From contig OV050030.1 of NCBI GenBank assembly GCA_920105625.2, positions 26,643,016-26,707,015 of the forward strand: 64,000 nt of DNA, read 5' to 3'. This DNA is from Clusia tigrina. Taxonomy: Eukaryota; Arthropoda; Insecta; Diptera; Clusiidae. The notes beneath the pieces were generated by a model. The model saw nothing but the letters and a program-made list of their open reading frames with translations, was not told the origin of the DNA and made no database searches. Shown here one piece after another: positions 42,573 to 54,229 of the stretch. The first letter of the stretch is position 1, and each line of letters begins with the position of its first letter. Made by a program: the position numbers and the translations under genes.

Positions 42573-44438
42573 TTTTTGAGACTCTGTAATTACTACAGGA
42601 AGTTTGTGAAAGGATATGCGGATTTAGCCAAACCCTTAACCGCTATGTTGAGAGGCCCAAACGGCTCAATTCCTAGATCTGAGTCAAGCAAAGTGAGAAT
42701 AACACTTGGGTGCAATGAAATGAAAGCAATGGATTCTCTAAAAAATGCTCTATTATCTCGAGAAGTTATGCTATTTTACCCGGACTACAAGAAGGAATTT
42801 CATCTGACAACCGATGCCTCCAATGTGGCACTCGGGGCTGTACTTAGCCAGGATGATAGACCAATAGCTTTTATTTCAAGGGTATTGTCGGAAACAGAGG
42901 GACACTATGCTACCAATGAGAGGGAGATGCTAGCTATAGTGTGGGCTCTACATACCTTTCGAAATTATTTATATGGAACTGCAAAAGTCATAATCTTCAC
43001 TGATCACCAGCCGCTGACCTATGCCTTGAGTAACAAGAATACTAATGTGAAAATGAAAAGATGGAAGGCGATTCTCGAAGAGTACAACTATGAGATTAAA
43101 TATAAACCAGGAAAGTCTAACGTCGTGGCAGATGCTCTCTCTAGAGCACCAATCACTAATGTGAACTCATTAACCGGCACCGTTCATAGCCAGGAGAGTT
43201 CCGGGAAAAATTTGGTGCCCTGGGTAGAGGCCCCTATAAACGCATTCAAAAACCAAATACTTCTCAGCGTAGGGGAGATGGCATCGTATCAATTTCAAAT
43301 TATATTCCCTGGTTATCATAGACATACCATAGCGGAAAGGGAATATGACCAACAACACCTGCTGGCATTATTGAAAAGATACCTAAATCCTTCTGTGAAA
43401 AATGCTATAAGTGCACCAGAGTTTGTAATGGGTAAAATACAGGAGATTTATCCACTACACCTTAGAAATTATAAAGTTTCTTTTACGCGAGTACTCGTGC
43501 AAGATGTCATTTCGGAGAACGATCAGGAAAATGGCATTATTGACACTCATAACAGAGCTCACAGGAATGCAGCGGAAAACAAATTGCAGATTTTGGAGAA
43601 GTGGTATTTTCCCAGTATGTTTGCGAAGATAAAGCGGATAGTAAGAATATGCTCAATATGCAAAAAGAATAAATACGATAGGCACCCTAACGATCCAAAA
43701 ATAAAAGAAACACCTATACCCTCCTATCCCGGACAGGTGATCCATATCGACATTTTTTCAATAGACAAGAAGCTTGTAATGACTGCTCTGGATAAATTCT
43801 CCAAGTACGCCCAGGTTAAAATGCTAACGGGAAAGTCTATCGAGAAAGTTAGAAGACCACTAAGGGATCTCTTATTCTTCTATGGGGTGCCGAAAACGGT
43901 CGTCATCGATAATGAGAAATCTTTAAATTCTTCCACTATTCTGTTTATGATGAGGGATGAATTGGACATTGAAGTGTTCACTACACCTCCTTATTCAAGC
44001 GAGTCAAAAGGACAAGTTGAAAGATTACATTCAACCCTCGCGGAATTGCTGAGGTGTCTAAAGGCGGAGGGAGTATGTAGGAATTTCGAGGAACTTCACG
44101 AGTACAATCATTCAATACACTCAACTGTCGAAAAAAAACCTGTTGATCTATTCTTTGGTAGACCAGTCGACTTTTCCCCTGGTAGTTATGACAGAACTAT
44201 ACATTCGAATATGGAAAAAATACAGAAGAAACAAAAGCGGAATCTAGAATACCATAACAAGAGGAAACATAATGACGAACAATATACTCCAGGACAAGTA
44301 GTTTTTGTCAGGATTAATAAAAGATTAGGAACAAAACTATCTGAGAAGTACAGGGAAGAAATAGTAAAAGAGAACAGAAATTCTACAATAGTCACCGAAA
44401 GCGGACGAATCGTCGACAAGAAACATATCAGAAATTAA
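42573..44438 (+). pseudogene. pol: pol: RNase H and integrase segment
   Basis: A 620-codon open frame in phase with the shifted RT end. Numbered from 42,576: RT connection YYRKFVKGYADLAKPL (6-21); RNase H with LTTDASNVALGAVL (D80), NEREMLAIVWAL (E116) and FTDHQPLTYAL (D143), ending in VVADALSR; integrase zinc domain H325, H329, C359, C362; catalytic core D392 (IHIDIFS), D445 (VVIDNEKS) and E482 (KGQVERLHSTL). The C-terminal region is basic. This is the longest intact part of the element and by itself looks functional. It is open to its natural stop at 44,436-44,438. Confidence 0.93.
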
Positions 44439-44447
44439 TTTATAAAT

Positions 44448-44460
44448 TTCCATTTACAGA
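44448..44460 (+). promoter_or_regulatory. env splice acceptor
   Basis: Pyrimidine/AT-rich TTTCCATTTACAG ends at 44,459, one base before the first full env codon. With the donor at 39,809 the codon split across the junction is completed and the env frame is continuous with the leader ATG. Confidence 0.65.
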
Positions 44461-45964
44461 TTGTTAATTTTAACGGCACTATGCGCCGGAGAAATCCAGA
44501 TATTGGATTACTCAAATTCAAAACTGGTAGCAATACACTCAGGACTGGCAAAGGTTCAGACCGGCAATTTCAAGATAATTCATACTATCGAATTAAGGAG
44601 CGACGATACCCTCATTCAGGAAATAAAAAGTAACATTGTTCAGAATATCACCTTAAATCACCCTCTGATCCCTTACCTAAAATACACCATATCCCAAATA
44701 AAATCATACATATCTCGACTCAAATCATACATATCTCGACCTTATTTAAAGTCTAAACGTTCACTGGACTTTCTCGGCAGCGCATGGAAATGGATTGCTG
44801 GAAGTCCAGACCATCAAGATTTTGAAATAATTCAGAAGAAGGTGGAAGATGTTTTAGAAAATAATAGCAATCAGGTCGTAATTAATCGTCTGTCACTTGA
44901 GAAAATTAATAAACTTACGAATGCCACTAACGAAATAATCAAAATAATAAAAACAGAACAAAATATCCATAACGAAAGAATATTAGAATTTAAATACAAA
45001 CTTGAATTATTAAAAGAAGATATTGCCAACATCGAATTCGCAATTCATTTAGCTAAGGCAAATATTGTCAATTCATTTATTCTTTCATCTTTTGAAATTG
45101 AGATTCTAAATGATATATTTAATAAAAGTAATATTCCATTTTCTAATACTGATGAATTGCTACACTTTGCCGAAGTCAAAATTGCCATTGAGGGATATAA
45201 TATATTGTACATCCTAAGCGTCCCAACTACAGATACCGAAAATTGTATTAGACTACTAATTAAAGCTATAAAGAGAGAAAACATTGTAACTAGACTAGAC
45301 TATGATTACGTGTTAGATTGTAAGAACAAAATGTTTGGCCTAAAAGGAAAATGCAAAACCTACAATAGTTTATCGATATGTAGTCCCGGAAATTATGAAG
45401 ATAACGAGTCAAACATCTAAGTACACCATAACCAATAATGAGCATATCAATACTATAGAGGAGATCTAGAATGACATATTATTCCTAAATCAATACAGCG
45501 GCGAAATCGACGTGGATAACTCAACTATGTGGCTCAATGGGTCGTATGTCATTCATCATTATAACAGTACTATACGGGTTAACAACAGAACATACGCATC
45601 AAGACAAATCACAGCAACAAAGCCTCTTCCTGCCGTAATTCAACCCATGAACACAGATGCCGAAGAGACAACATTATCTTTGGAACTAATAAATGACATT
45701 AATGTTAAAAACACGCTGTCAATTCGTAAGCTGAAGTCGGTTAACCAGATTAGTCTATCATTGAACATAGGAGTGATAACAACTGCCCTGATAATTGGGG
45801 TTTTCGTCCTTCAAAAGCGATTAAAAGAATGCAGGAACATCAAATCCAATCAAGTTGAAACCGTCATAGAAAAGCCTTCCCAAAGTAACCAACCTACAAA
45901 CAACTCTCCCAGGATACAAGTCAATATCCAAAATAAGAGCATCTTCCACCTACCATGTTTTTGA
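44460..45964 (+). pseudogene. env: env-like fusion protein, frameshifted
   Basis: A membrane glycoprotein of the errantivirus type, related to baculovirus F proteins. The first open part (44,461-45,420, 319 codons, no internal AUG start) begins with a hydrophobic stretch that, with the spliced leader, looks like a signal peptide. A furin-like KSKR lies at residues 97-100, followed by SLDFLGSAWKWIAGSPDHQD, the conserved region after cleavage. A 21-bp in-frame tandem duplication just precedes it. The frame is lost near 45,350-45,420. The rest is in another frame, with a TAG at 45,467-45,469, then 45,512-45,964 with a transmembrane segment (about residues 81-100) and a short tail. The copy is broken. 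Confidence 0.88.
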
Positions 45965-45990
45965 GATTCCATTCGAGGACGTATGGAACT

Positions 45991-46002
45991 TAGAGGGGGA
46001 AG
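45991..46002 (+). other. Polypurine tract
   Basis: AGAGGGGGAAG directly precedes the 3' LTR, as expected for plus-strand DNA priming. Confidence 0.85.
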
Positions 46003-46299
46003 AGTTAACACATTATACATTGCATTTGTTACGCGCATCCCATCCAGACACACCGTCAGCAGCAACATTCCAGGTGTCACATTGCACTACTCAACGAGAA
46101 CAAACAAAATTCAACGTTCCCACAGTCATCACTCGGCACGTGGACTACGTCAGCATTTTAGATTATTTATTAAGCTAAAGTTAAAGCCTTCATTATTTTG
46201 TAAAACTAGTTCGGTTTTAAGCTAAAATAAATTAAGACGTGTTGGGATCCAACACGCAACCTTTTTTAAAAAACAAATTAAATTAATAATTCATTAATT
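46003..46299 (+). repeat. 3' LTR (297 bp)
   Basis: Matches the 5' LTR end to end without net length change. AATAAA is at 46,226-46,231. It is followed by TATA (46,300-46,303), the target duplication. Confidence 0.95.
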
Positions 46300-46303
46300 T
46301 ATA

Positions 46304-47620
46304 TAATATAAGTTACGATACGACTGAATAATACAGGTTACACCATTATAAGCGTAGGAGTTATTCTCTCTGCATACTAACAGCATCTCTGTTCTGTCAA
46401 TATTTCCCTATATTTCCTAACTTTTTTTTATACTTTGTCTTATCGAGAATCTTTTTCCCATACATTTGCTCCATATTTCCAAGATCTTGAATATTCGCCA
46501 AGATGATGTATGATCATTGCTGGTATGGAAACGAAAGCCACTTATTATTTTTTTCAAAATATTCATATATTGTATTTTTATATCCGGTGAATATAAGTTT
46601 CTGTCCAAGAATGATAAAATAGAAGATTGCGCCATGCGCAGGTCCGTTATTCCTCTCTCGACATAAACACAGCACAGCTGATTGGCTGTGACGTCAAAAG
46701 GCGCTTTGAAATATTTTTTTATATGAAAAATGCATGTGTAAAGGCAATAATTTATGAATTAAAAGGCTTTTAATTATTTTTAATAATATATAACTTATCA
46801 AATGCACTTGCAAGTAAATGAGTACAAATTAAAACTCGTTCGATAAAAAGTACTTAACCAGCGGACTAAGCAGATTTTCATGTACCAAAAAAGAAAAAGT
46901 GAATTTGTGTAATGATTTAATAAATATAAATATATTAATATTATATAAATATACATATATTTAATAAATATACACATATTAGAATTTCATTTCTCATAAT
47001 TATTTCATTTTATATTCCCATTGTCGCACCAAAACAGGAAATAACAACTTTCACGACACAAATTTTACCAACAAATTTTTGAATAGACAAAAATTTTAAT
47101 GCCAAATCAATTTAAATATATTTTTTCACTTTTATTTATATAAATATTACCATAAAATGCGACAAATATTAAAATATTTAGTATTAAACACAAATTATCA
47201 CCCTAAAATGTATGCATTTTGGCTGCTCTCTCATTTCGTGTGCGCCTTATGACGAGATGCGCAGAGAGAGGAAATTTTCGTACCAGCATTGGCGCAATAT
47301 TCTATTTTATCAATCTTGAGTTCTGTCCTTATTTTCGTACTGGTTTTGTAACGAACCTTTCAGAGCCGGGGTATGCTCAGCGGTGTCCGGGGTTCGTCAC
47401 TAGAATATTCTTCCCACTTTCCATTTCATTGAGTGTACTTCTGAACTTTTCTCTGTTTTTTTTGCTGATATCTGAGATAAAGTCACAAATGCACCGGTAC
47501 TCCCACCACTCTTACAGGTCCTTTTGCATATTTCCCTTTCACTTAATTTGGTGGGGTAACTGTTCTAGTCTCAGGATGTCAACAGTCGGTTTCTCTTTTG
47601 ACGTAATGTAGAATCCTTCG
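46304..47620. other. AT-rich intergenic DNA with CAGCTG/CCAAT/CRE cluster
   Basis: No gene. At 46,675-46,696 a CAGCTG E-box, an inverted CCAAT (ATTGG) and a full palindromic CRE (TGACGTCA at 46,689-46,696) lie together. Their surroundings are very AT-rich. No downstream coding exon is evident, so promoter function is speculative. Confidence 0.35.
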
Positions 47621-47624
47621 GGTT

Positions 47625-47815
47625 GGTCGTTTCATACAATTCTTCCCTTTTCAAAGAGATTCTCAATGAACATTTTACCTAGTGAAATTTAGCGAGATTG
47701 AGAATTATTTCATACAAAAGAACGTAGCAAACGAAGCCAAAATCTGATTCGCCTATATATTTCTTTTATATTTTTAACAAAAGATTTTGTGTGGGTGAAA
47801 TTTGTCAATGGATAA
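47625..47815 (+). mobile_element. Dispersed repeat, copy 1 (unclassified)
   Basis: Shares an extended match with the reverse complement of 56,553-56,700, including GATTGAGAAT, TTTCATACAA, AAAATCTGATTCGCCTA and TTTTGTGTGGGTGAAATTT. It is about 170-190 bp with no coding content, so probably a MITE or SINE-like repeat. Ends and TSD are not defined. Confidence 0.6.
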
Positions 47816-50451
47816 ATTTCATCTTCACAGTTTCTGTGGTTTCTAATGTACATGGACACATATTGCCAGCTTGAAATAATAACGACTAAAGTTGAAATGC
47901 ATGTAAAGTGGAAGGATCCACTCCTTTTTAAATATTTGAATTTGGAAAATATACAAATACTGATCGACCTACAAGTCTGGTGAGGTAGAGCATCAGTCTA
48001 GTAGTGATGTTCCAATTAGTTCCACAGATTATTATTTATGTCTCAAACTAGAGTGTGACTACATCAGCTGAACTGACTTTTAAAATATTTTACTATTTAG
48101 GCTGAGAGATTCGAGAAGTAAACGGTGTCGGTCATACAAGTTCAATAATATATCAGGGAGTTAACTTTTCCTAAGTGGATGATGGCAATATTATCAGCAG
48201 TTACAATTTTTTAGATAAATTTAAGTTTCAGGGATGTTGACTAACATCGCTCAGAAGAGGGGTAAGAACATATTACCATGACAACTGATGCTGATAGTTG
48301 AATTGTAGATCTCAACATTCAGTGGCTTCAACGGACAGAGAGTGTAAATCGTTCACAACTTTTAGTGATAGCATAGGAAGCTCCACAGTCTCTTCTGCAA
48401 CTCCAACCCAACCGTGTGATTCAATCAACTCTGATATATATATGCGGATTTTGATTATTTCAGTACCTAGAATGATCTCAAGAGATTCGAGTTCATTAGA
48501 GAAGTCGATGGTTTTGTTATATAGTTAACGTACTTAGCAGATGAAGTCTATTGTGAGCTCTTTTAAAGGAGGCTGGTTTTGTGTATCTGAAAGTCTTTCA
48601 CACAGTTTTGTTTGGAATTGAGGGACTGTTCAAAATAAATTAGTAAATCGATAACACCAGATTTGTCTTTAAGTTCTACACTGGATAATAAAGTATTCTG
48701 GTTGTGTATATTGAAAATTTTTTAACCTCTTTTGAGTATGAGGGACAAAAGACTAATTCACCCTTTTCGATTTATGGTAAGCCACATTCCTTGCCACTTT
48801 TCTAATTATCATAGAAATTTTCCTCAAACCCCACGAGCGATCACTGTCAATCTTCATTGATATCCTTCATACAAGGTTGAATAATGTTTACTGCAGAGGC
48901 TTCTTGTATGAAACGTGAATGGTCTTGGTGGAGGACATTCAAAAATATTGAGAATCTGCAATACATATTCATGGATTGTTTCCACACAACCACGACTGTC
49001 ACGCATACACAAAGAGAAAAGTTGCTTGCATTCGTGCCAAAGTGGATTTCTATATTAAGATGGGGGGAGACCTGTTCCTAGGAAATATATGACGAAAATC
49101 GAAATCTATATAAATATATATAGAAAATCCAACCAAGTACGATCACTGAAATGTCCAAAGACTGAAGAGAGTCACCATTTATATTTTCCACCATGGTGCA
49201 ATCATTCGTAACATCGGGAGTCATATCGAACTATACTTGGACCTGAGAATTTTGTACCGCCACCAAATTATGCCACGCAAACATGGAAGCATACGAAATT
49301 AGAGCTTAGCAAAAACGCTGATGTTGCGGTTCATTTTATTGAATTTTTTCTCCCTGCCACTGCAATTTTCTTGCTAATCACGTCGCTACTTGTTGCAACG
49401 TCGTTTGATGCACTCGCGGCTCTTTGTGCATTGGCTCTAATAACATTTGCAAGGCAAATCAGTGGCATGCAAAATCTTCTTAATTGAGCTCTGATATGCT
49501 TAATGGCGACATAGAGTGGCATTTGTCAGTGAGTCTAGTTAAGAAAAAAAGTTCAACTGGTGCACTTTTTGTACGTCAGCTGGTATAGTGACAAAAGCCA
49601 CTGCAAGCCGTTTTGAACGTGCTCGTACCTACAAATAAATTATTGACTTGCGCTTTTGTACTCATCGGAAAGGTTGAATGCTTGTATATTAAGACCACCC
49701 GGCTGTGGAGTAATTTATTTTAATTACCTTTTAGTAATCGTGTTTTGGGTAGGGATGCATTTACGAGTACCAGGCCATCGACTCTTGCTCTCAGTTTGAC
49801 GTACCTTATTCATTTAATAAGTAAGTGTCACCATGGGAGTTTAGTCTCTAAAAGATTTAACATTATCATTACTTTAATTAATTTGTTTAAAAAATGTCTC
49901 TTAGATCCGAGAAAAGTCTGGGGAAGCACATTAATAAAGATCTACAACTTCCACCCGTCTCACTGTCATATCAATCAGATTCTCTTGTTGCTGCTGGGAG
50001 AATTCTCTATAAAAGTATTTTTCTGCGTTAGGTATTCCGAATAGGGAATAGTACTTGATTCGTGAGTCCTAAACTTTATGGTGAAATTCCCCACTTCTCT
50101 AAAGAAAACGATTTTTTGTGGGTTATTATGGGACAGAAACCCTTTTTCGATCCCAGAAATAGAAATATTTTTGGGCCATACACTCGCAATAGTTTCTATG
50201 GAACTACCTTGTGTATCACCATCGATCTATGCTGAAACCTTTCAGAATTATTGCCCCATCAACATTGGCCACATGCAGCACTAGTTTGGTGACTTAAATA
50301 CACCGAGATCAGAATTAAAAGTCAACTAGAACCAGTTCAAAGACTTCTTGGTAGTTGAGTCACTGGAACGCATATGGCCATCTTTCTCCTTTTTATGTTA
50401 GTTATATCGATAGTTTGCATTTCCATTCTGCTTCCCTTACTCTGCACAGGT
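47816..50451. other. Intergenic DNA, no recognised element
   Basis: Short ORFs only. The GC-richer patch at 49,340-49,520 resembles unique, possibly conserved non-coding sequence. Nothing else is supported. Confidence 0.45.
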
Positions 50452-50684
50452 GGGCTTATCTTATTATTATTATTGTTATACTTTACACCATAATTAATTA
50501 TGAGTTCAAAGTGTTGGGGGAAAGAGTTCTAGCTACAGAGGCTTTCGACTCGAAGAGAACAAGATTTTATAGAAAGAGGCATTTTGGAGACCAAGCCCGT
50601 GACAGGATTTGAACCTGCGACCCTCGGGGAGTGAGTCTAGCATGCTTACCACTAGACCACAGAGGGCGGCTGGGGTTTATCTTA
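50452..50684 (-). mobile_element. tRNA-derived SINE (copy 2) with imperfect 12-bp TSD
   Basis: The minus-strand element at 50,672-50,464 (209 bp) has RNA polymerase III promoter boxes: A-box TGGTCTAGTGGTA (complement at 50,647-50,659) and B-box GGTTCAAATCC (complement at 50,605-50,615). It ends in a (TAA)n tail at 50,464-50,475. Flanks GGGCTTATCTTA (50,452-50,463) and GGGTTTATCTTA (50,673-50,684) differ at one base and look like the TSD. The anticodon stem is not well formed, so it is a SINE and not a functional tRNA gene. Confidence 0.82.
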
Positions 50685-51248
50685 ACTTATTTCAACTGGG
50701 GTAAAACAACTCAGATTCTGAAATGAAGTTGAGAATGAAAGAAGTGAGAATGAAAGTCCAAGATTGTTAGAGAACTTATTTGGGTTCTGGGACACTGTGG
50801 TGTTCAGATACATGAAACAGCTGATGAACTGGGAAACTGGTGGAACTGCGGGTATTCGAAAGGGACCAGAGAAAATCATCGGTATGAGTTTATTCACTTG
50901 CATCTAGGTCCATGTGAATAATATATACAAGGAATGTTGTATCTACTCGGGCCCTGCAAAACAACTAAGTAATTCTTAAAGAACTAGGACAGTTAAGAAC
51001 TTACTCCTAACATTACGAAGGAAACATCTTCGATCTATGTTCAATTACGGGCCATAATCCCTGTGACCATCTTATGAGTACCATATCAGCATCACCAACA
51101 GACTAAACTGCATCTCTTGTCTTGGGAAAGAACAACACACCATAGAGAAATTTCGCTGGGTTTGTTAGATTGAAGAGGCGCATATTAGAGGAAAATGTAC
51201 TGGAAATGGGCAAGGAGCATTCTTTATCCCTGACTTGATTTCCAAGAT
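50685..51248. other. Intergenic DNA, nothing recognised
   Basis: No coding, repeat or element signal beyond short ORFs. Confidence 0.4.
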
Positions 51249-51509
51249 TCATAAAAGAATGAAGGAAATTTGAAAAGGTTAAACTTCACCTTTCCTAATT
51301 ACTCTACTTTTCATCTTTCTTCTTAAATAGGAACAGGTGTTAATCACTAGATAGGAACAGGCGTTAATCACTTGGTGCCGGGTCCGGACTAAAAGGTGGA
51401 TGTATCATAACCCCGAAATTAAGTTCCATGAACTCATAAAAGAATGAAGGAAATTTTAAAAGGTTAAACTTCAACTTTCATAATTACTCTACTTTTCACC
51501 TCTCTTCTT
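51249..51509. repeat. Direct duplication (~76 bp) flanking a mariner remnant
   Basis: Copies at 51,249-51,324 and 51,433-51,509 share ATAAAAGAATGAAGGAAATT and AATTACTCTACTTTTCA. Between them 51,348-51,409 matches the mariner 3' coding region at 37,549-37,607 (GATAGGAACAG, TTAATCACTTGGTGCC, GGTCCGGACTA, AAGGTGGATG). A partial second copy of the mariner start lies at 51,329-51,347. The structure suggests a local duplication involving the mariner scrap. Confidence 0.75.
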
Positions 51510-54229
51510 TTCCTATCATCAGGTTTAGAGTATAGAGGATATCACTTACTTGAGTGCTGAGAGAACTCTTTCAAAGCTGCGTCTTTGGCCCACTCATTTA
51601 TATCTACCTAAGACGAACATAGTTTGGAGACAGTATACTATTTTACTTTAAGCCTGGACAGTTTCATACATTTTCATTGAATAATAATGTAACGAAAATT
51701 GGTATGAGTGGTTCGATCACTGGATTGTGCCAAATTTAACCTTTCTTTGGAAATTTAGTTTTATTCATTTTAATGTAAGGCCAGTTCACTTAAAGAAATA
51801 GTTAACAATGTTGAATTCATTACAAATACAACAGTTTTACTAGTTTTACTTCAAAAGCAATGCTGGTTGCTATTCACAACTGAACCGCTCTGTTGGTTTA
51901 TATTGCTTATAGTCATACCCACATTCCAGGGTGTTTGTGGCTTCTTTTTCCGGGAATGAGTTTCACAAAAATTATAATAAATTGACCCAGTGGGGAAATG
52001 GTGCTTCAATAAAGAAAACTTCGATGTAGGTTGTATAGGAGTATGTCCAGCAAGCGAGTTTTTGGCATCTTTTGCAGTGGAATTGAGCATCATTCATCTT
52101 ATATGATAAGACTACTTGAGACTTCTTTCAGTTGTTCTCTTAAAGGCAACAATACGAGATTCGTTCTTTAAGGGGGGACAGTGGCAAACATTCAAAGACT
52201 TTCAACGAAACTAGTCTGGAATATCCTGGGGAATTTTTTCCAATAATAGTAAAACAGCCGAATTTTTCTTTATAGGCGATATTTTCTTGGCAATCCACAA
52301 AACTTACACCGCACTCCCTGTGTAGTCTCTATAAGCTGATTGAAGCCTCCCTCTTGGCGACTTGTTTGTCTTCTCTTTTGCTCCCTGCAATATTATTAAA
52401 TCCGATCCGCCACTGAACTGATTTGCTGCAATAAACTTCAGACTTGTAAATTACATTTTAACTTTCTAATTTGATTATGAAAACTTTCTGATAAACAACA
52501 AAACGTGACTAAAGTTTGCAGACATTATTTGCGTCCTGAGTGCCCGGGGGAATTTCAAGCAAGACTTGCTCTTTAAATTAAGAGCGAGATGCACAAGGAA
52601 GTCAGTATTATTGCGGTTGCTTGAAATGCGTAAAAAATAACCCAATTAGCTGAAAGTACAAAAAAGGTTTACGGTCTGAGCAAATTCAATGAGAAGTCCA
52701 AAACAAAAATGCTACTAATCCCATCAAGTGCCGAAAATGTCTTTGCTCCGATTGCCACAATGACGACAAAGCAAATCCCTGCGGAAGCTATAAGTCCTGT
52801 TCGAGTGAAAGATCAAAAACACGATTTTTATGTGTCTCTCAGCATCGCTGCCAAGAACCACTCAAATCACACTCATCGCTATGGAAATGATAATGTCGAA
52901 TGATGACGGAAAATCTTTCAATTTCAATGATGAAAAACGGAGCTAATGCTGATGGACGCTTTCATCTCTCGAGTTGCGAAGTGATGGCCACTGCCTCTTG
53001 TAACCCAGGCGCTGGCCTCATACCATTCAACCACAGATAATCAAACGTCCTTGCAGCGAAATTCAATTTTCACATTTTGATTACTTAAGCGAGTGGGTTG
53101 GGCGCATGCTGTCCGGCAGAGTGTCGGGTGAAAATCAAAAAATCTCCACTTTTCCGTTGTGGTAAGCAGCTGCTTTGTTGCTGGTGGAAATCTTTGTCTG
53201 CTGCGTAGTTCAGATATTTCCTCCGATATGGCACACAATAAAATTATCTGCTACAAACTTCAAAATGAAATTGAATTTGTGTCTGGCTGAGGTTTTGTGG
53301 GTGTCGGGGATCAAAGGATATGCTGGGTTGTCGGAGAAAGAGAGTAGGTGAAATGAGAACAATACAAATTATCACTGTTTCCAGTAAAGGAAATATTTTA
53401 AGACTTGAATCTGTCTTTACTAGGGTGCTAAAAAAGTGCACTGGAACATTTGTTGCGTTAGAATAAAACTGGAACTGGAAGATTAAATTGGAATCAAATC
53501 AGTTTATATTAATTACTAAGGTGTAAATCTCCTCCGAAAGATAATTTAGCGGAACCTTGGATTAACGGGGGATTACTGTACATGCTACAAATGCTTGAAA
53601 ATATTCTATGGAATATGCTAGTGAAGGATTTTTAATTCGAAAAGCTGGGATTCAAATAAAGAAACATTTCAGGGAAACTAAGAAATGAGCATATTCTCCA
53701 CTGGGCATATTCTCCGAATTGTCGATTTCCCTCAATCCGATTCTTTGGGTATATTTTTACTGAAACCAACAGAAAGTTGAAGCTATTTAAACATGCAAAA
53801 TAAATAATGTTGTTGCTCAAAACCCATCTCAGCCTTGTGATTGAAGCTCACTCAATTCAAGAATGGTTTTATCTTATGTTCAAAAAGTACCCGGAATTTG
53901 TCAATAAAAGTAAAACGATTCAATTATTCGTGGATATTTATTTTATTCCCTTCAAAGTTATCTCCATGGCAATCAACACATATTCCGACGCATCTTCCAA
54001 TCTTCAAAACACTTTTCATAAGCCGATACTGAAATCGCCTTCAGATCCTTCTGCGAATTCTCCTTTATCGCCCCATTAGTCTGACTTTATACTCCTTATT
54101 TACTCTTTGGCCTGGGCCTCTTGGGCCTCAAATGAGACTCTAGAATATCTTTGAGACACCCATTTCCCTGGTTGCTCGAGCACCATTCCGAGGTGAACTT
54201 TGTACAGCGTCAATGTAGATGAAGTCAAC
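51510..54229. other. Intergenic DNA, no recognised element
   Basis: Short ORFs only. The stretch 52,540-53,040 is less AT-rich and appears unique. No exon or RNA gene is supported. Confidence 0.45.

Larger units (their letters stand above)
38676..46303 (+). mobile_element. Errantivirus-like (gypsy-group) LTR retrotransposon with env
   Basis: The complete structure is 5' LTR, primer site, long 5' UTR, gag, pol (PR-RT-RNase H-IN), env, polypurine tract and 3' LTR, total 7620 bp. LTRs start AGTTAAC and end TTAATT. Flanking TATA at 38,676-38,679 and 46,300-46,303 (extendable to TATATA) fits the 4-bp TATA-like targets of errantiviruses. Gag has no CCHC knuckle, and env resembles the fusion-protein type with a furin-like site. 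LTR divergence is about seven differences in 297 bp. All three genes carry disabling lesions, so this copy is not autonomous. Confidence 0.95.

Noticed and set aside
50586..50670. Functional tRNA gene on the minus strand
   Set aside because: A- and B-boxes are present, but the acceptor and anticodon stems do not pair well, and the unit continues into a SINE body with a TAA tail.
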